Source of the DNA: an uncultured Pirellulaceae bacterium
GTDB taxonomy: Bacteria > Planctomycetota > Planctomycetia > Pirellulales > Pirellulaceae
Reading direction: 5' to 3'
Assembly (NCBI GenBank): GCA_905480235.1
Contig: CAJQPP010000019.1
Span: forward strand, 1 to 42,347
DNA length: 42,347 nucleotides
Below are positions 1 to 8,241 of the stretch, in pieces (position 1 is the stretch's first letter; each line of letters opens with the position of its first letter). A model generated the notes under the pieces. The model had not been told where the DNA came from. It worked only from the letters and a program-made list of their open reading frames with translations, and searched no databases. The translations under genes and the position numbers were made by a program.

Positions 1-12
1 GAGGGCGTTGTT

Positions 13-47
13 AAATAAAACAGGGCCCTTCCAGAAGAAGGGCCCTG
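13..47 (-). terminator. intrinsic terminator of the tail-specific protease gene
   Basis: An 11-bp perfect stem (21-31 with 37-47, loop CAGAA) is followed, read on the minus strand, by the T-rich tail TTTTATTT. It lies about 30 bases after the stop codon of the protease gene. On the plus strand the arm is followed by TTGAGTTTTGG, which is a weaker tail. Confidence 0.8.
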
Positions 48-77
48 TTGAGTTTTGGATGATCGAGATCGATTCAA

Positions 78-2156
78 TTACTGATCGGTCGAAGCGAGCG
101 GCGTTCCGGTCAGCAGACGAATGTAATCGATCGTAATGGCCAATACTTCTTCCATGTAATAGTCACGCTCGATATCTGAGTTGGTGTGGTTTACCTGATC
201 TTCAATGAGCTTTTCATCTTCTTTTTCTGCATCGAGTTCTTTCCGACGTTCGTTAAAATCATCGGCGTTCAGAGAGACGGAGTTTTCCTCTTTCTGTGCG
301 ATGTATTTCTCGATGCGTTTCTTACGCTTATTGAAATCGTCAGACTTTCCGACTCGCGAACGCGAACGTGTTAACAGTCCATTCACCATGTCTGAATTGA
401 CATTGCTCATTTCGTCGTAACGGGCTTTTTTCACGCGGTCGAACTCAACCGGATACTCCAGGTCCGATTCGGTGACATCCATGTGATCAGTGATTGAAGG
501 CAGGGTAACGTCTGAGAGGACACCACGCTTCTGAGTACTGTCGCCGTTCGGGCGGTAAAACTGAGATACTGTAATTTTCAGTGCTCCGAGATCTGGTCCG
601 GCGTCTCGGGTTTGCATGAGGATTTCCATCAGGTTCAGCATCGTTTGAACGGTGCCTTTTCCGTGAGTTGAGGAATCTCCAACCACCAAGCCGCGACCAT
701 AATCCTGGACAGCTCCTGCGAGAATTTCGCTGGCACTTGCTGAGAATTTACTGGTGAGCACGACAAGCGGGCCTTCCCAAGCCATGCCCTCATCTCGATC
801 GTTCAACTGTTCGATGGTGCCATAGGGGTTTTTCACCTGAACGACGGGTCCACGATCGATAAACAGACCGGTGCAATCAACGGCTTCCGTCAGCGATCCA
901 CCACCGTTTCTTCTTAGATCCAAAACTACGGCGTCGACGTTTTGTGTATTGAAATCGTTGAGGATTTTTCGCACGTCACGGGTGGTGCTTTTGTAGTCCT
1001 TTTTGTTTTTGGCCCTTGCCTGCATGTCAGTGTAAAAACTAGGTAGGTCAATCACACCGACTTTGTAGGGGTTTCCATTTTCTTTTTCGCCGACATCGAA
1101 AACAACTCCAGCGGCTTCGCTATCTTTAAGTTCGATTCGCTCACGAACAATCGGAATGGTTTTTATGTCACCTGATCCCGGAGACATCACGGCCAAGCGA
1201 ACCGTGGTACCGGCTTTGCCACGAATCTTCTCGACAACGTTGTCAAGTTTCATGTCAATGGTGTCCACCATTTCGCCTTCGGTACCCTGCCCTACGGCAA
1301 CAATTTTATCTTCGACTTTTAGTTTCCCACCCTTGTCGGCAGCGCCGCCTGGTACCAGTCTGCGGATGACGGTCAAACCATCGTCCGTCGATTGCAGCGT
1401 GGCGCCGATGCCTTCCAGTTCCAAACTCATGTTGATTTGGAAGTTGACGAAACTGGACTTCGACATATAGGTCGTGTGAGGATCGAAACTGGTGGTAATC
1501 GATGTGATGTACATTTCGATAACATCGTCGTTATCAAACTGGGTCATCCGTTTTCCAAAAGCTCGGTAACGATTTTTCAATCGTTCTTCGGGAGTCTTTG
1601 TTGAGGTCGAATCCTCGTCCTCATCATCATTTTGGAAAACTAACAAGTTGTATTTGATTCGTTTTCTCCACCGGTCTTCGATTTCCGCTTCGGTTTCTGC
1701 GTATTCAAGTAAATCCCGGTCGGTGACCATCTCTTCTGCGACGTCATAATCGTGATCTTCTTCGATCAAGCGATTGGCCAATTCAACTCGTTCCGCAATG
1801 CGTTGCTTAAAACGATCAAAAATGGCGAAGGCGGCATCGTAATTTCCCGACTTGAGCATGTCGTCAAGCTCGGTCTTCCACTGGCTTTTGAATTCATCGA
1901 TATCCGATTTTAGAAAGTAGACTTTCTGCGGGTCGAGATTCTTGAGGTACATGTCGAGGGCACGCTCGGAAATGTCGTCATTGAGCTTGCGATTGGATAG
2001 ATGTTGATCCATCAGTTGCGAGACGATCCGAGCAACCCTTTTTGAATTTGGGGTGGGCTTGCCATATTCTTGTGCGGTCGCCGAGGTGGCGAGGAAGCAT
2101 GTGGCAAGCCCAATACATGCAACGCGGAAAATGGCGGAGCGAGGTGAATGCAACAT
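78..2156 (-). CDS. prc: carboxy-terminal processing (tail-specific) protease, Prc/Tsp type
   Basis: This is a 692-residue periplasmic serine protease of family S41A, close in length to E. coli Prc (682). Family members degrade or trim envelope proteins from their C-termini. A signal peptide occupies about residues 1-28 (hydrophobic stretch, then SATAQE). The N-terminal helical region runs to about 240, a PDZ domain follows (about 240-330, LELEGIGATL), then the S41 domain. FSASASEI and HGKGTVQ supply the Ser/Lys dyad, S474 and K500 by alignment with E. coli Prc. A charged C-terminal DUF3340-like region follows. The ATG start is directly followed by a good signal sequence, so I accept it. It is monocistronic, with its own terminator downstream, and divergent from the sigma54-type activator. 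The family assignment is firm; the substrates are unknown. Confidence 0.95.
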   Translation of the reverse strand: MLHSPRSAIFRVACIGLATCFLATSATAQEYGKPTPNSKRVARIVSQLMDQHLSNRKLNDDISERALDMYLKNLDPQKVYFLKSDIDEFKSQWKTELDDMLKSGNYDAAFAIFDRFKQRIAERVELANRLIEEDHDYDVAEEMVTDRDLLEYAETEAEIEDRWRKRIKYNLLVFQNDDEDEDSTSTKTPEERLKNRYRAFGKRMTQFDNDDVIEMYITSITTSFDPHTTYMSKSSFVNFQINMSLELEGIGATLQSTDDGLTVIRRLVPGGAADKGGKLKVEDKIVAVGQGTEGEMVDTIDMKLDNVVEKIRGKAGTTVRLAVMSPGSGDIKTIPIVRERIELKDSEAAGVVFDVGEKENGNPYKVGVIDLPSFYTDMQARAKNKKDYKSTTRDVRKILNDFNTQNVDAVVLDLRRNGGGSLTEAVDCTGLFIDRGPVVQVKNPYGTIEQLNDRDEGMAWEGPLVVLTSKFSASASEILAGAVQDYGRGLVVGDSSTHGKGTVQTMLNLMEILMQTRDAGPDLGALKITVSQFYRPNGDSTQKRGVLSDVTLPSITDHMDVTESDLEYPVEFDRVKKARYDEMSNVNSDMVNGLLTRSRSRVGKSDDFNKRKKRIEKYIAQKEENSVSLNADDFNERRKELDAEKEDEKLIEDQVNHTNSDIERDYYMEEVLAITIDYIRLLTGTPLASTDQ

Positions 2157-2586
2157 TCGGTGATTCCTTTACAGAGTTGGTTTTTGGCGTTCCCAAGGTC
2201 GAGACAGTATTCTGTCTGCTTCGCCGTCGAGTCGCTAGGATACTAAGGGGTTCAAAAGGAAGCGGCAAGATCGGTTTAAATACCGCCAAAACAATGACTT
2301 ACCCATATCACCGTTCCGTGAAACGTTCAAAAAATTAACCCGCTTCCCCAATATGTTACCGCGAATGCCTAAATCATGCGAAAGGGTGACCCTGTTTGGC
2401 GGATTTGGGATTCCTGTCCGGTACCGAGTCAAGGTCGTGCGGGTTTCTAGCAATTTATTTTGCGTTGGTGTCGACGGGCTACGTTGACTGGCAATCTTGG
2501 TTTGTCCCAGTATGATACGTGGCTTGCATGGTGTGTTTTTGTTTCGTCTTCACGGAGTAGTTACTCCATTGACCGCGTATCTTTTA
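2157..2586. other. intergenic region between divergent genes
   Basis: This 430-base stretch separates the protease from the sigma54-type activator and must hold both promoters. The only motif I can point to is TATGAT at 2511-2516, a possible -10 for the plus-strand gene; no well-spaced -35 accompanies it (TTGACT at 2484 is 21 bases away). I see no RNA gene or convincing ORF. Confidence 0.4.
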
Positions 2587-4395
2587 ATGAATGCCGGACT
2601 GAGGGTCGGTTCCCGCTATCGCTTGTTGGTTGATGAACCCAACAAAATGGGTAGAGATTGGGACTGCCGAGTCGTGCTGAACGATCCCCAGTGCTCGCGA
2701 GTGCATGCGTTGATCTCGATGGAGGAAGGCGTTTGGTGGATTCGCGACAACACCAGCAGCAACGGTACGTTTGTCAACAACCAGCGGGTTAATGAGGCCC
2801 AGCTCGCGGAAGGGAATGAAGTCCGCTTGGGCTCCAGCCACTTCACGTTCTGTACCAGTGAAGTAGCTGCGGGCGAGGTGGTAGAAGCCCCTGCCAGTGA
2901 GACCAGCCATACGTTGATATTGGATGAACGTTTTAACGCACTGGAAACCGGCCAATACACGCTCGAATTTCTTAGTGATCATCGGGATGGTGGAGACTTT
3001 TTTTTCTTATTCCAGCTGTCAGTGAAACTGCTGAGCGTCGACAAGCCCGATGAAGTGGTCAGCCTATGCGTAACCCGATTGTTGGAAAGAACCAAATCGT
3101 CGGTCGCTGGATTCATGTGGTTAACGGACCGCGGGCAGTTACAGCCCAAGGTTGTGTACCCGCAGGATGAATCCAGAAAACTGGAACTTAACGAAAAACT
3201 TACGCAACGAGTTGTAAAAAAACGGCACATGCTCCGCATTCAGCACGCCAGCACGCAAGGTGGCGACGATTTTGCGGATTCGCTCTGTCTGCCACTCATT
3301 ATGGATGGCGAGGTTAGTGGCGCTTTGCACCTGTATCGCCAAGATGGCCTTTTCGAAGATGCCCATTTGAAATTGGCTAGTTCCGTTGCAAATATCATGA
3401 TTCGCTCTTTGCAACGGGCCAACCGGCAGGCCACGATCGAAGCAGATAACCAACGCCTGGCCTCTGCCGCAGCGGATACTCTTGAATTGATCGGTTCCAG
3501 CGAACCGATGGAAACATTGAAATCGCGGATTCAACGGATCGCAAAGGCAACCGGGTGCGTTTTAGTGAGGGGCGAGAGTGGCAGCGGTAAAGAACTCGTG
3601 GCCCGCGCATTGCACCGTTCGGGCGGAAGATGCAATCGACCCATGCTTAGCGTCAATTGCGCGGCCATTCCTCGCGACTTAATGGAAAGCCAATTGTTTG
3701 GCCACAAAAAGGGCGCCTTTACCAGCGCAGAAAGTGATCATGTCGGTTGGTTTCAGCAGGCTGACTTGGGAACGCTGTTTCTCGATGAGGTGGGGGAGTT
3801 GACCCTCGAAGGTCAAGCGAAGTTACTGCGGATTTTGGAAGGACATCCTTTCTTGCCAGTTGGCGGAACGCAGGAAATTACCGTGGACGTGCGAGTGGTC
3901 TGCGCGACCAATCGCGATCTGCAAGAATTTGTCAAGGAAAGAAAGTTTCGCGAAGACCTTTATTATCGATTGAGTGTTTTTGAATTAAATATTCCACCTC
4001 TCCGCGAACGTGGCAGCGATCTGAAATTGCTAATCGACCACTTTTTGGAGCATTTCAAGCAGCAGCATGGACGCCCGGACTTGAAAATGGCAGACGCAAC
4101 GCTCGATAAAATGTTGACGTTTCCGTGGCCCGGCAACGTTCGGCAACTCCGCAATGTTTTAGACAGCGCGGTCGTCATGGCCGAGACGGACCAAATCCTC
4201 TTAGAAGATCTGGGGATTCGCGAGAGCTTTAGTGGGGAATTGGAGTCGCTGAAAATCGACTTTTGGGAACGCAAGTTAATAAAGGAAGCGCTCTCTCGAA
4301 CCCGTAACAGCGTCCCCAAATCTGCGGAACTGCTGGGTGTCAGTCGGGCCACACTCTACCGGAAAATCGATGAGTATTCGATTGAACGCGACTAA
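2587..4395 (+). CDS. FHA-GAF-AAA+-Fis transcriptional activator (sigma54 enhancer-binding type)
   Basis: From ATG 2587 the protein has 602 residues. An FHA phosphothreonine-binding domain spans about 7-83 (MGRD at 21, SRVH at 37, SSNGTF at 57). A GAF-like domain spans about 140-275. The AAA+ domain has Walker A GESGSGKE (329-336), Walker B GTLFLDE (395-401) and the R-finger region PPLRERGSD. A Fis-type helix-turn-helix (about 556-598) closes the protein. The sigma54-contacting loop reads GAFTSA (376-381) instead of GAFTGA. The frame stays open upstream to a TTG at 2497 and an ATG at 2512. I chose 2587 because the FHA fold begins there and because a possible -10 box (TATGAT) overlaps the 2512 ATG. 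The architecture suggests control by a phosphorylated partner through FHA plus a small ligand through GAF; the target genes cannot be read from the sequence. Confidence 0.9.
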   Translation: MNAGLRVGSRYRLLVDEPNKMGRDWDCRVVLNDPQCSRVHALISMEEGVWWIRDNTSSNGTFVNNQRVNEAQLAEGNEVRLGSSHFTFCTSEVAAGEVVEAPASETSHTLILDERFNALETGQYTLEFLSDHRDGGDFFFLFQLSVKLLSVDKPDEVVSLCVTRLLERTKSSVAGFMWLTDRGQLQPKVVYPQDESRKLELNEKLTQRVVKKRHMLRIQHASTQGGDDFADSLCLPLIMDGEVSGALHLYRQDGLFEDAHLKLASSVANIMIRSLQRANRQATIEADNQRLASAAADTLELIGSSEPMETLKSRIQRIAKATGCVLVRGESGSGKELVARALHRSGGRCNRPMLSVNCAAIPRDLMESQLFGHKKGAFTSAESDHVGWFQQADLGTLFLDEVGELTLEGQAKLLRILEGHPFLPVGGTQEITVDVRVVCATNRDLQEFVKERKFREDLYYRLSVFELNIPPLRERGSDLKLLIDHFLEHFKQQHGRPDLKMADATLDKMLTFPWPGNVRQLRNVLDSAVVMAETDQILLEDLGIRESFSGELESLKIDFWERKLIKEALSRTRNSVPKSAELLGVSRATLYRKIDEYSIERD

Positions 4396-4421
4396 ACCAG
4401 CGGACTCTTCTTTTTGACTAG

Positions 4422-4458
4422 GCGGCAACCACCCGGATGGTTTAGGCCGCTTTGTTTT
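4422..4458 (+). terminator. possible terminator of the sigma54-type activator gene
   Basis: GCGGC-AACCA pairs with TGGTT-GCCGC across a 3-base bulge and a 6-base loop, followed on plus by TTTGTTTT. It begins 27 bases after the activator stop codon and overlaps the 3' end of the convergent channel gene. The imperfect stem keeps confidence low. Confidence 0.4.
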
Positions 4459-7400
4459 CCTGAGAAATTTTTGCCAATTGCAAAAGCGGCTCCGGGCCAC
4501 GCACGTGAATGTCCTGTTGCGGGAAGGCAATTTCGATACTGTTTTCCCGGAACTGATGGTCAATCTCCATATGCAATTGATGCAATATCGCGTGGTAACT
4601 CTCGCGATTGGCAATGTGCACGCGAAGTTCGAAATCCAGTGAACTGCCGCCGAAGCTCATGAAGATGACTTCCGGTTGGGGATCGGGGAGGACTTCATTA
4701 TTCGCTTTGGCGACCCTCAACAGTACTTCCTGAGCCAACCGTGTATCGGACCCATAGGCAATTCCTACTGGGATGACGATCCGTGTGATGGAATCGGAAA
4801 GCGTCCAGTTGATGACATCATCGGTAATGAACTTTTTGTTGGGCACAATCAACTCGCGACGGTCGTAATCGATGATCATGGTCGCACGCAATTGTATTTT
4901 GGTAACGAAGCCTTTGGTGCCGTTGACAGTGACAAAATCACCGACCCGAATGGGCCGTTCCAAAAGAATGATGATGCCAGCAATGAAGTTGGCAAAGATC
5001 TCCTGTAACCCAAAACCAAGCCCCACACTCATGGCAGCGACGAGCCACTGAACGCTTCCCCAGGTCAGTCCGATCATGCGGCTGGCAAGCGCTAGTCCCA
5101 GAGCACCCACCACATAACGGCAGACGATCGAAATGGCGTATTTACCGCCACGGTCCAAAGGCAAGCGGTCCAAAATGACCATCTGCATGAGACCGGGAAT
5201 ATTCCGACTGACCACGATGGTGATCCCCAGGACAACGATAAAACGCAGGATATCCCCCAGCGTTACCCAAGTTAGTTTGGTAACCGCGATCATGGTAACT
5301 TGATCTGCGCCCAGCGTTTCCACCTGTCGATTGACTTGATACAAGCCATAGTCCAGTGCCGTGATGGCTGGCAGAACATCCGCCCAAAAGGAAAATGCGA
5401 TTAGCAAACAGACGGCCGCAGAAGCGACAGAAAGCAAACGCGTAACTTGCATACGAATGGCGTTGATCTCGTTGTCGACCGTTAAGTTACCGTGTGCCAT
5501 CTCTGGGTATTCGACATCAAAATTAGGCCGCCATCTTCTACGGGCAATAATGATGTTATGTCCGATATCGATGATTCTTCTTAGCAAGAAGTAAATGGCC
5601 ACGATGCCCATGACGAGCCACCATGTCATCATCAAGCGAATGCCGAGGAACAACGATGAGTACATAAACCCACAAGCCGCAACACATACCAGCGCCAGGG
5701 GCAGGAAGATGACCAGTGGCGACCACAGCGAAAACGTCTGCTCCCAAACACTGGTTCGAGTGTCCATATCAGTTCGCCAAATTTTACCAATACCGCGCAG
5801 AAGCCGGAATGCGGTGAATGCCAGTAAAAGCATATTGGCGATGAAGATAAGTCGACCTAATGAATCGATCCATTGACCGTCGTCATAAACCTCCAAAGCC
5901 TCGGTGATTGCAAATAGGGGCAGGCAGTAACGGGCAATCGTTCCGCTGGCAGAACGAACGCGATCGCAGACACCGCGGGACCATCCCAATTGGGTCTCTG
6001 CTAAACCGCCGCGAATAGCCATGCGAAAAACAAATGAGGCAATGAACAACTGGGGAGTGATCGAAATCACGCCTCGGGCGATGGAATCCTTGAGTGAGCC
6101 TGTCCCAAACCCGGAAGATAATAGCCATCCCATGGTGCCGACTAACGCCGGCAGCAAAGAGGCTTGGAAAATGGTGAAAAACAGGGCACGCAACAAGGGA
6201 GCAATGCGGAATTCACTGTGTTGTTGACAGACGGATCGCAAGCGGCGGTCCAGTTGTTGCCGCATGCCTATGCCGAGCCAAAGACCAGCTACCAGAAAGA
6301 AAATCAAAAACCAGCGCCCCTGTAAGCGGGTCGTCAGGAATCCGACTAATGATTGCCATTGATCGGACGTACCTATCGCACGAATGGCTTTCAGGCTTTG
6401 GCCAATGTCGGCGGAATCGAGAGGCTCCGCACTGCGAATCCACAACACGTGTTGATCGATGTAGGTTTGCAATTCATTGGTGTTATCAAGCAGTTGTTCG
6501 TGAGACTGCTGCAGTTTTGCCAAGCCGTTTAGGTAAGTTTCATACTCAGAATTAAGGTCGTATAGGTAATCCCGTTTTTTGGTGAGTAGTCCACCTGCTT
6601 GAACCGATAATTCCGCAGCCGAAATTCCCGATTTTTTCGTCTCAAGGTCGCTAACGGTTTTTTCAATTTGTGCCTGCTGGGTAGGCAGGTTTTCCATCTG
6701 TTCGTTGATTTCAAGTTGTTTCAGTTTTAGGTCGGGGAGTGCGTATTCGATCTCCGAAATTTTCTGTCGACTGTGACTGGTCTGCGGTAATTTGGTGCGT
6801 TCGAAACGCAACAGTAACCCGACGGCTTGTGAGTGACCCGCCGCGGCTAAATGCTCATCTAGTTTTTTTCGCGAGCTTTGGATTGCGCTCAAATGCTGGT
6901 CCAAACCTTGTTGCTCGGTCACATTAGCTCGGTTGATCTCGGAGACCTTGGTCCGCTGATCCGCGAGAATTGCGATTTCTTCTGCCAGGCCCCGCAATAA
7001 CGGATGCGCGTGCATGGCATCTCGATGAGCCGATTCGGCTTCCGCTTTTATTTTTTCATCCTGCAGCTGAGCGACCTGTTGCGTGAGGTTTTGGGTGATC
7101 CCTTGGACATTTTCCAATTGTCGCTTTAACCAGTCACGTTGTAGGAAAGTGCTTTTTTCGGTCGCGGATAACCACTTGGCCTCAGTGGCCAGTAACCGCA
7201 AATTGATTTTCGCGCCTGCTTCGATTGCCCGGCTCTCCAGTAAGCGGGTGTCTAAAAGCAGGTTGTTTCCCTGGTGGTTATCAATGTTCTCTTTGGACTT
7301 GGTTAGCTTCTCATTTAACTGCGTTTCCAGCTTGGCGTGAGTCGATATTTGTTGCGAGCGTTCTCGGATTAAAGATTCTGCTGCGTCGAATTCGTGATTC

Positions 7401-8104
7401 AACCGTTGCTCTTGTCCCCGATATTCCAAAAGCAGAGATTGGTAAGATTCCAAGGTCGTATCTTGGTCGAGGTTGGCGGGTAACGATGGCAGCGGTTTCT
7501 GGATCGCCTCTTCCAATTGTTTAAGATGCTTCGGTTGATCCAGAGTCTCCTGTTTCAGTCGCTCGATCCGGTCCAAGTTACTGCCGCCGCTGCGAATCCA
7601 CTCAGCAGCGATGGTTAGCGTCTCTTTGACACTCTCGTTGGGCTCCGAAGTCTCGCCCAATTGGCTATTCAGCTCATCGTAGGTTTCTTGCAGTCGCGAA
7701 AGCTTCCAGCGGTCGACGGATTGCTCATCTACTGGGAGCAATCCACCAAAGGTGAAAATCGGATCGTCATTTAGGGGGCTACCAGTGCTGATCGGGGGCG
7801 CGGTTTGGCCTTGCGATTTGTCCTCTTCGGGCGCTTCGTAATTTACCAGCGCAACGGGGTCACTTACTGGTGGAGGTGTGGAATGACTGGCAGGCGCAGG
7901 GATATTCAGGGTTGGCAATTTCGCCAAGCGAATCACATCCTGATAAACCGGTTCGGCGCCTTTTGCCGGGATGATGATTGCGGAGTTGGGAACATAGATT
8001 TCCGAATCCGGGGTCGTCTCTTGCGCGTCTGTAACGGGCGCGCAAAAAAGGCACAGGAAAAGGAAAAAACTGACGCATCTCGGGCGTGGGAATGGCATGC
8101 GCAT
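4442..8104 (-). CDS. large MscS/MscK-family mechanosensitive ion channel
   Basis: The protein is about 1220 residues, the size of E. coli MscK (KefA). The chosen ATG at 8104 starts a signal peptide (hydrophobic VSFFLFLCLFCAPVTDA); the frame extends 19 codons further upstream, but that segment is a poor leader. Residues about 110-590 form a long, charged, coiled-coil-rich periplasmic region. Multiple membrane segments start near residue 600 (WFLIFFLVAGLWLGIG). The canonical MscS pore and beta domain begins near 1025, with SVGLGFGLQEIFANFIAG, LLERPIRVGDFV and the VPNKKF segment, followed by the C-terminal alpha/beta cage domain. Such channels open under membrane tension and release solutes during hypo-osmotic shock. 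It sits 137 bases downstream of mprF on the same strand, so the two could share a transcript as a membrane-stress pair (inference). Confidence 0.92.
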   Translation of the reverse strand: MRMPFPRPRCVSFFLFLCLFCAPVTDAQETTPDSEIYVPNSAIIIPAKGAEPVYQDVIRLAKLPTLNIPAPASHSTPPPVSDPVALVNYEAPEEDKSQGQTAPPISTGSPLNDDPIFTFGGLLPVDEQSVDRWKLSRLQETYDELNSQLGETSEPNESVKETLTIAAEWIRSGGSNLDRIERLKQETLDQPKHLKQLEEAIQKPLPSLPANLDQDTTLESYQSLLLEYRGQEQRLNHEFDAAESLIRERSQQISTHAKLETQLNEKLTKSKENIDNHQGNNLLLDTRLLESRAIEAGAKINLRLLATEAKWLSATEKSTFLQRDWLKRQLENVQGITQNLTQQVAQLQDEKIKAEAESAHRDAMHAHPLLRGLAEEIAILADQRTKVSEINRANVTEQQGLDQHLSAIQSSRKKLDEHLAAAGHSQAVGLLLRFERTKLPQTSHSRQKISEIEYALPDLKLKQLEINEQMENLPTQQAQIEKTVSDLETKKSGISAAELSVQAGGLLTKKRDYLYDLNSEYETYLNGLAKLQQSHEQLLDNTNELQTYIDQHVLWIRSAEPLDSADIGQSLKAIRAIGTSDQWQSLVGFLTTRLQGRWFLIFFLVAGLWLGIGMRQQLDRRLRSVCQQHSEFRIAPLLRALFFTIFQASLLPALVGTMGWLLSSGFGTGSLKDSIARGVISITPQLFIASFVFRMAIRGGLAETQLGWSRGVCDRVRSASGTIARYCLPLFAITEALEVYDDGQWIDSLGRLIFIANMLLLAFTAFRLLRGIGKIWRTDMDTRTSVWEQTFSLWSPLVIFLPLALVCVAACGFMYSSLFLGIRLMMTWWLVMGIVAIYFLLRRIIDIGHNIIIARRRWRPNFDVEYPEMAHGNLTVDNEINAIRMQVTRLLSVASAAVCLLIAFSFWADVLPAITALDYGLYQVNRQVETLGADQVTMIAVTKLTWVTLGDILRFIVVLGITIVVSRNIPGLMQMVILDRLPLDRGGKYAISIVCRYVVGALGLALASRMIGLTWGSVQWLVAAMSVGLGFGLQEIFANFIAGIIILLERPIRVGDFVTVNGTKGFVTKIQLRATMIIDYDRRELIVPNKKFITDDVINWTLSDSITRIVIPVGIAYGSDTRLAQEVLLRVAKANNEVLPDPQPEVIFMSFGGSSLDFELRVHIANRESYHAILHQLHMEIDHQFRENSIEIAFPQQDIHVRGPEPLLQLAKISQENKAA

Positions 8105-8241
8105 CGTTGGGACTCTGCTACCAAGGGTCATAATTTTCGCGGCAATTTTGCGGGTTGCCACAACACGGGTGGCGAAGACTAGACATTGCCTCTAACGGTG
8201 GCAAGAGCAACAGGCCTACCCGTTGGCAGGTCGATCGATAG

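Noticed and set aside
2998..3005. Run of eight T in the sigma54-type activator gene, and nine T at 25985-25993 in the TRAP permease gene
   Set aside because: They encode Phe pairs in frame with intact downstream domains; single homopolymers without other evidence do not support phase variation.
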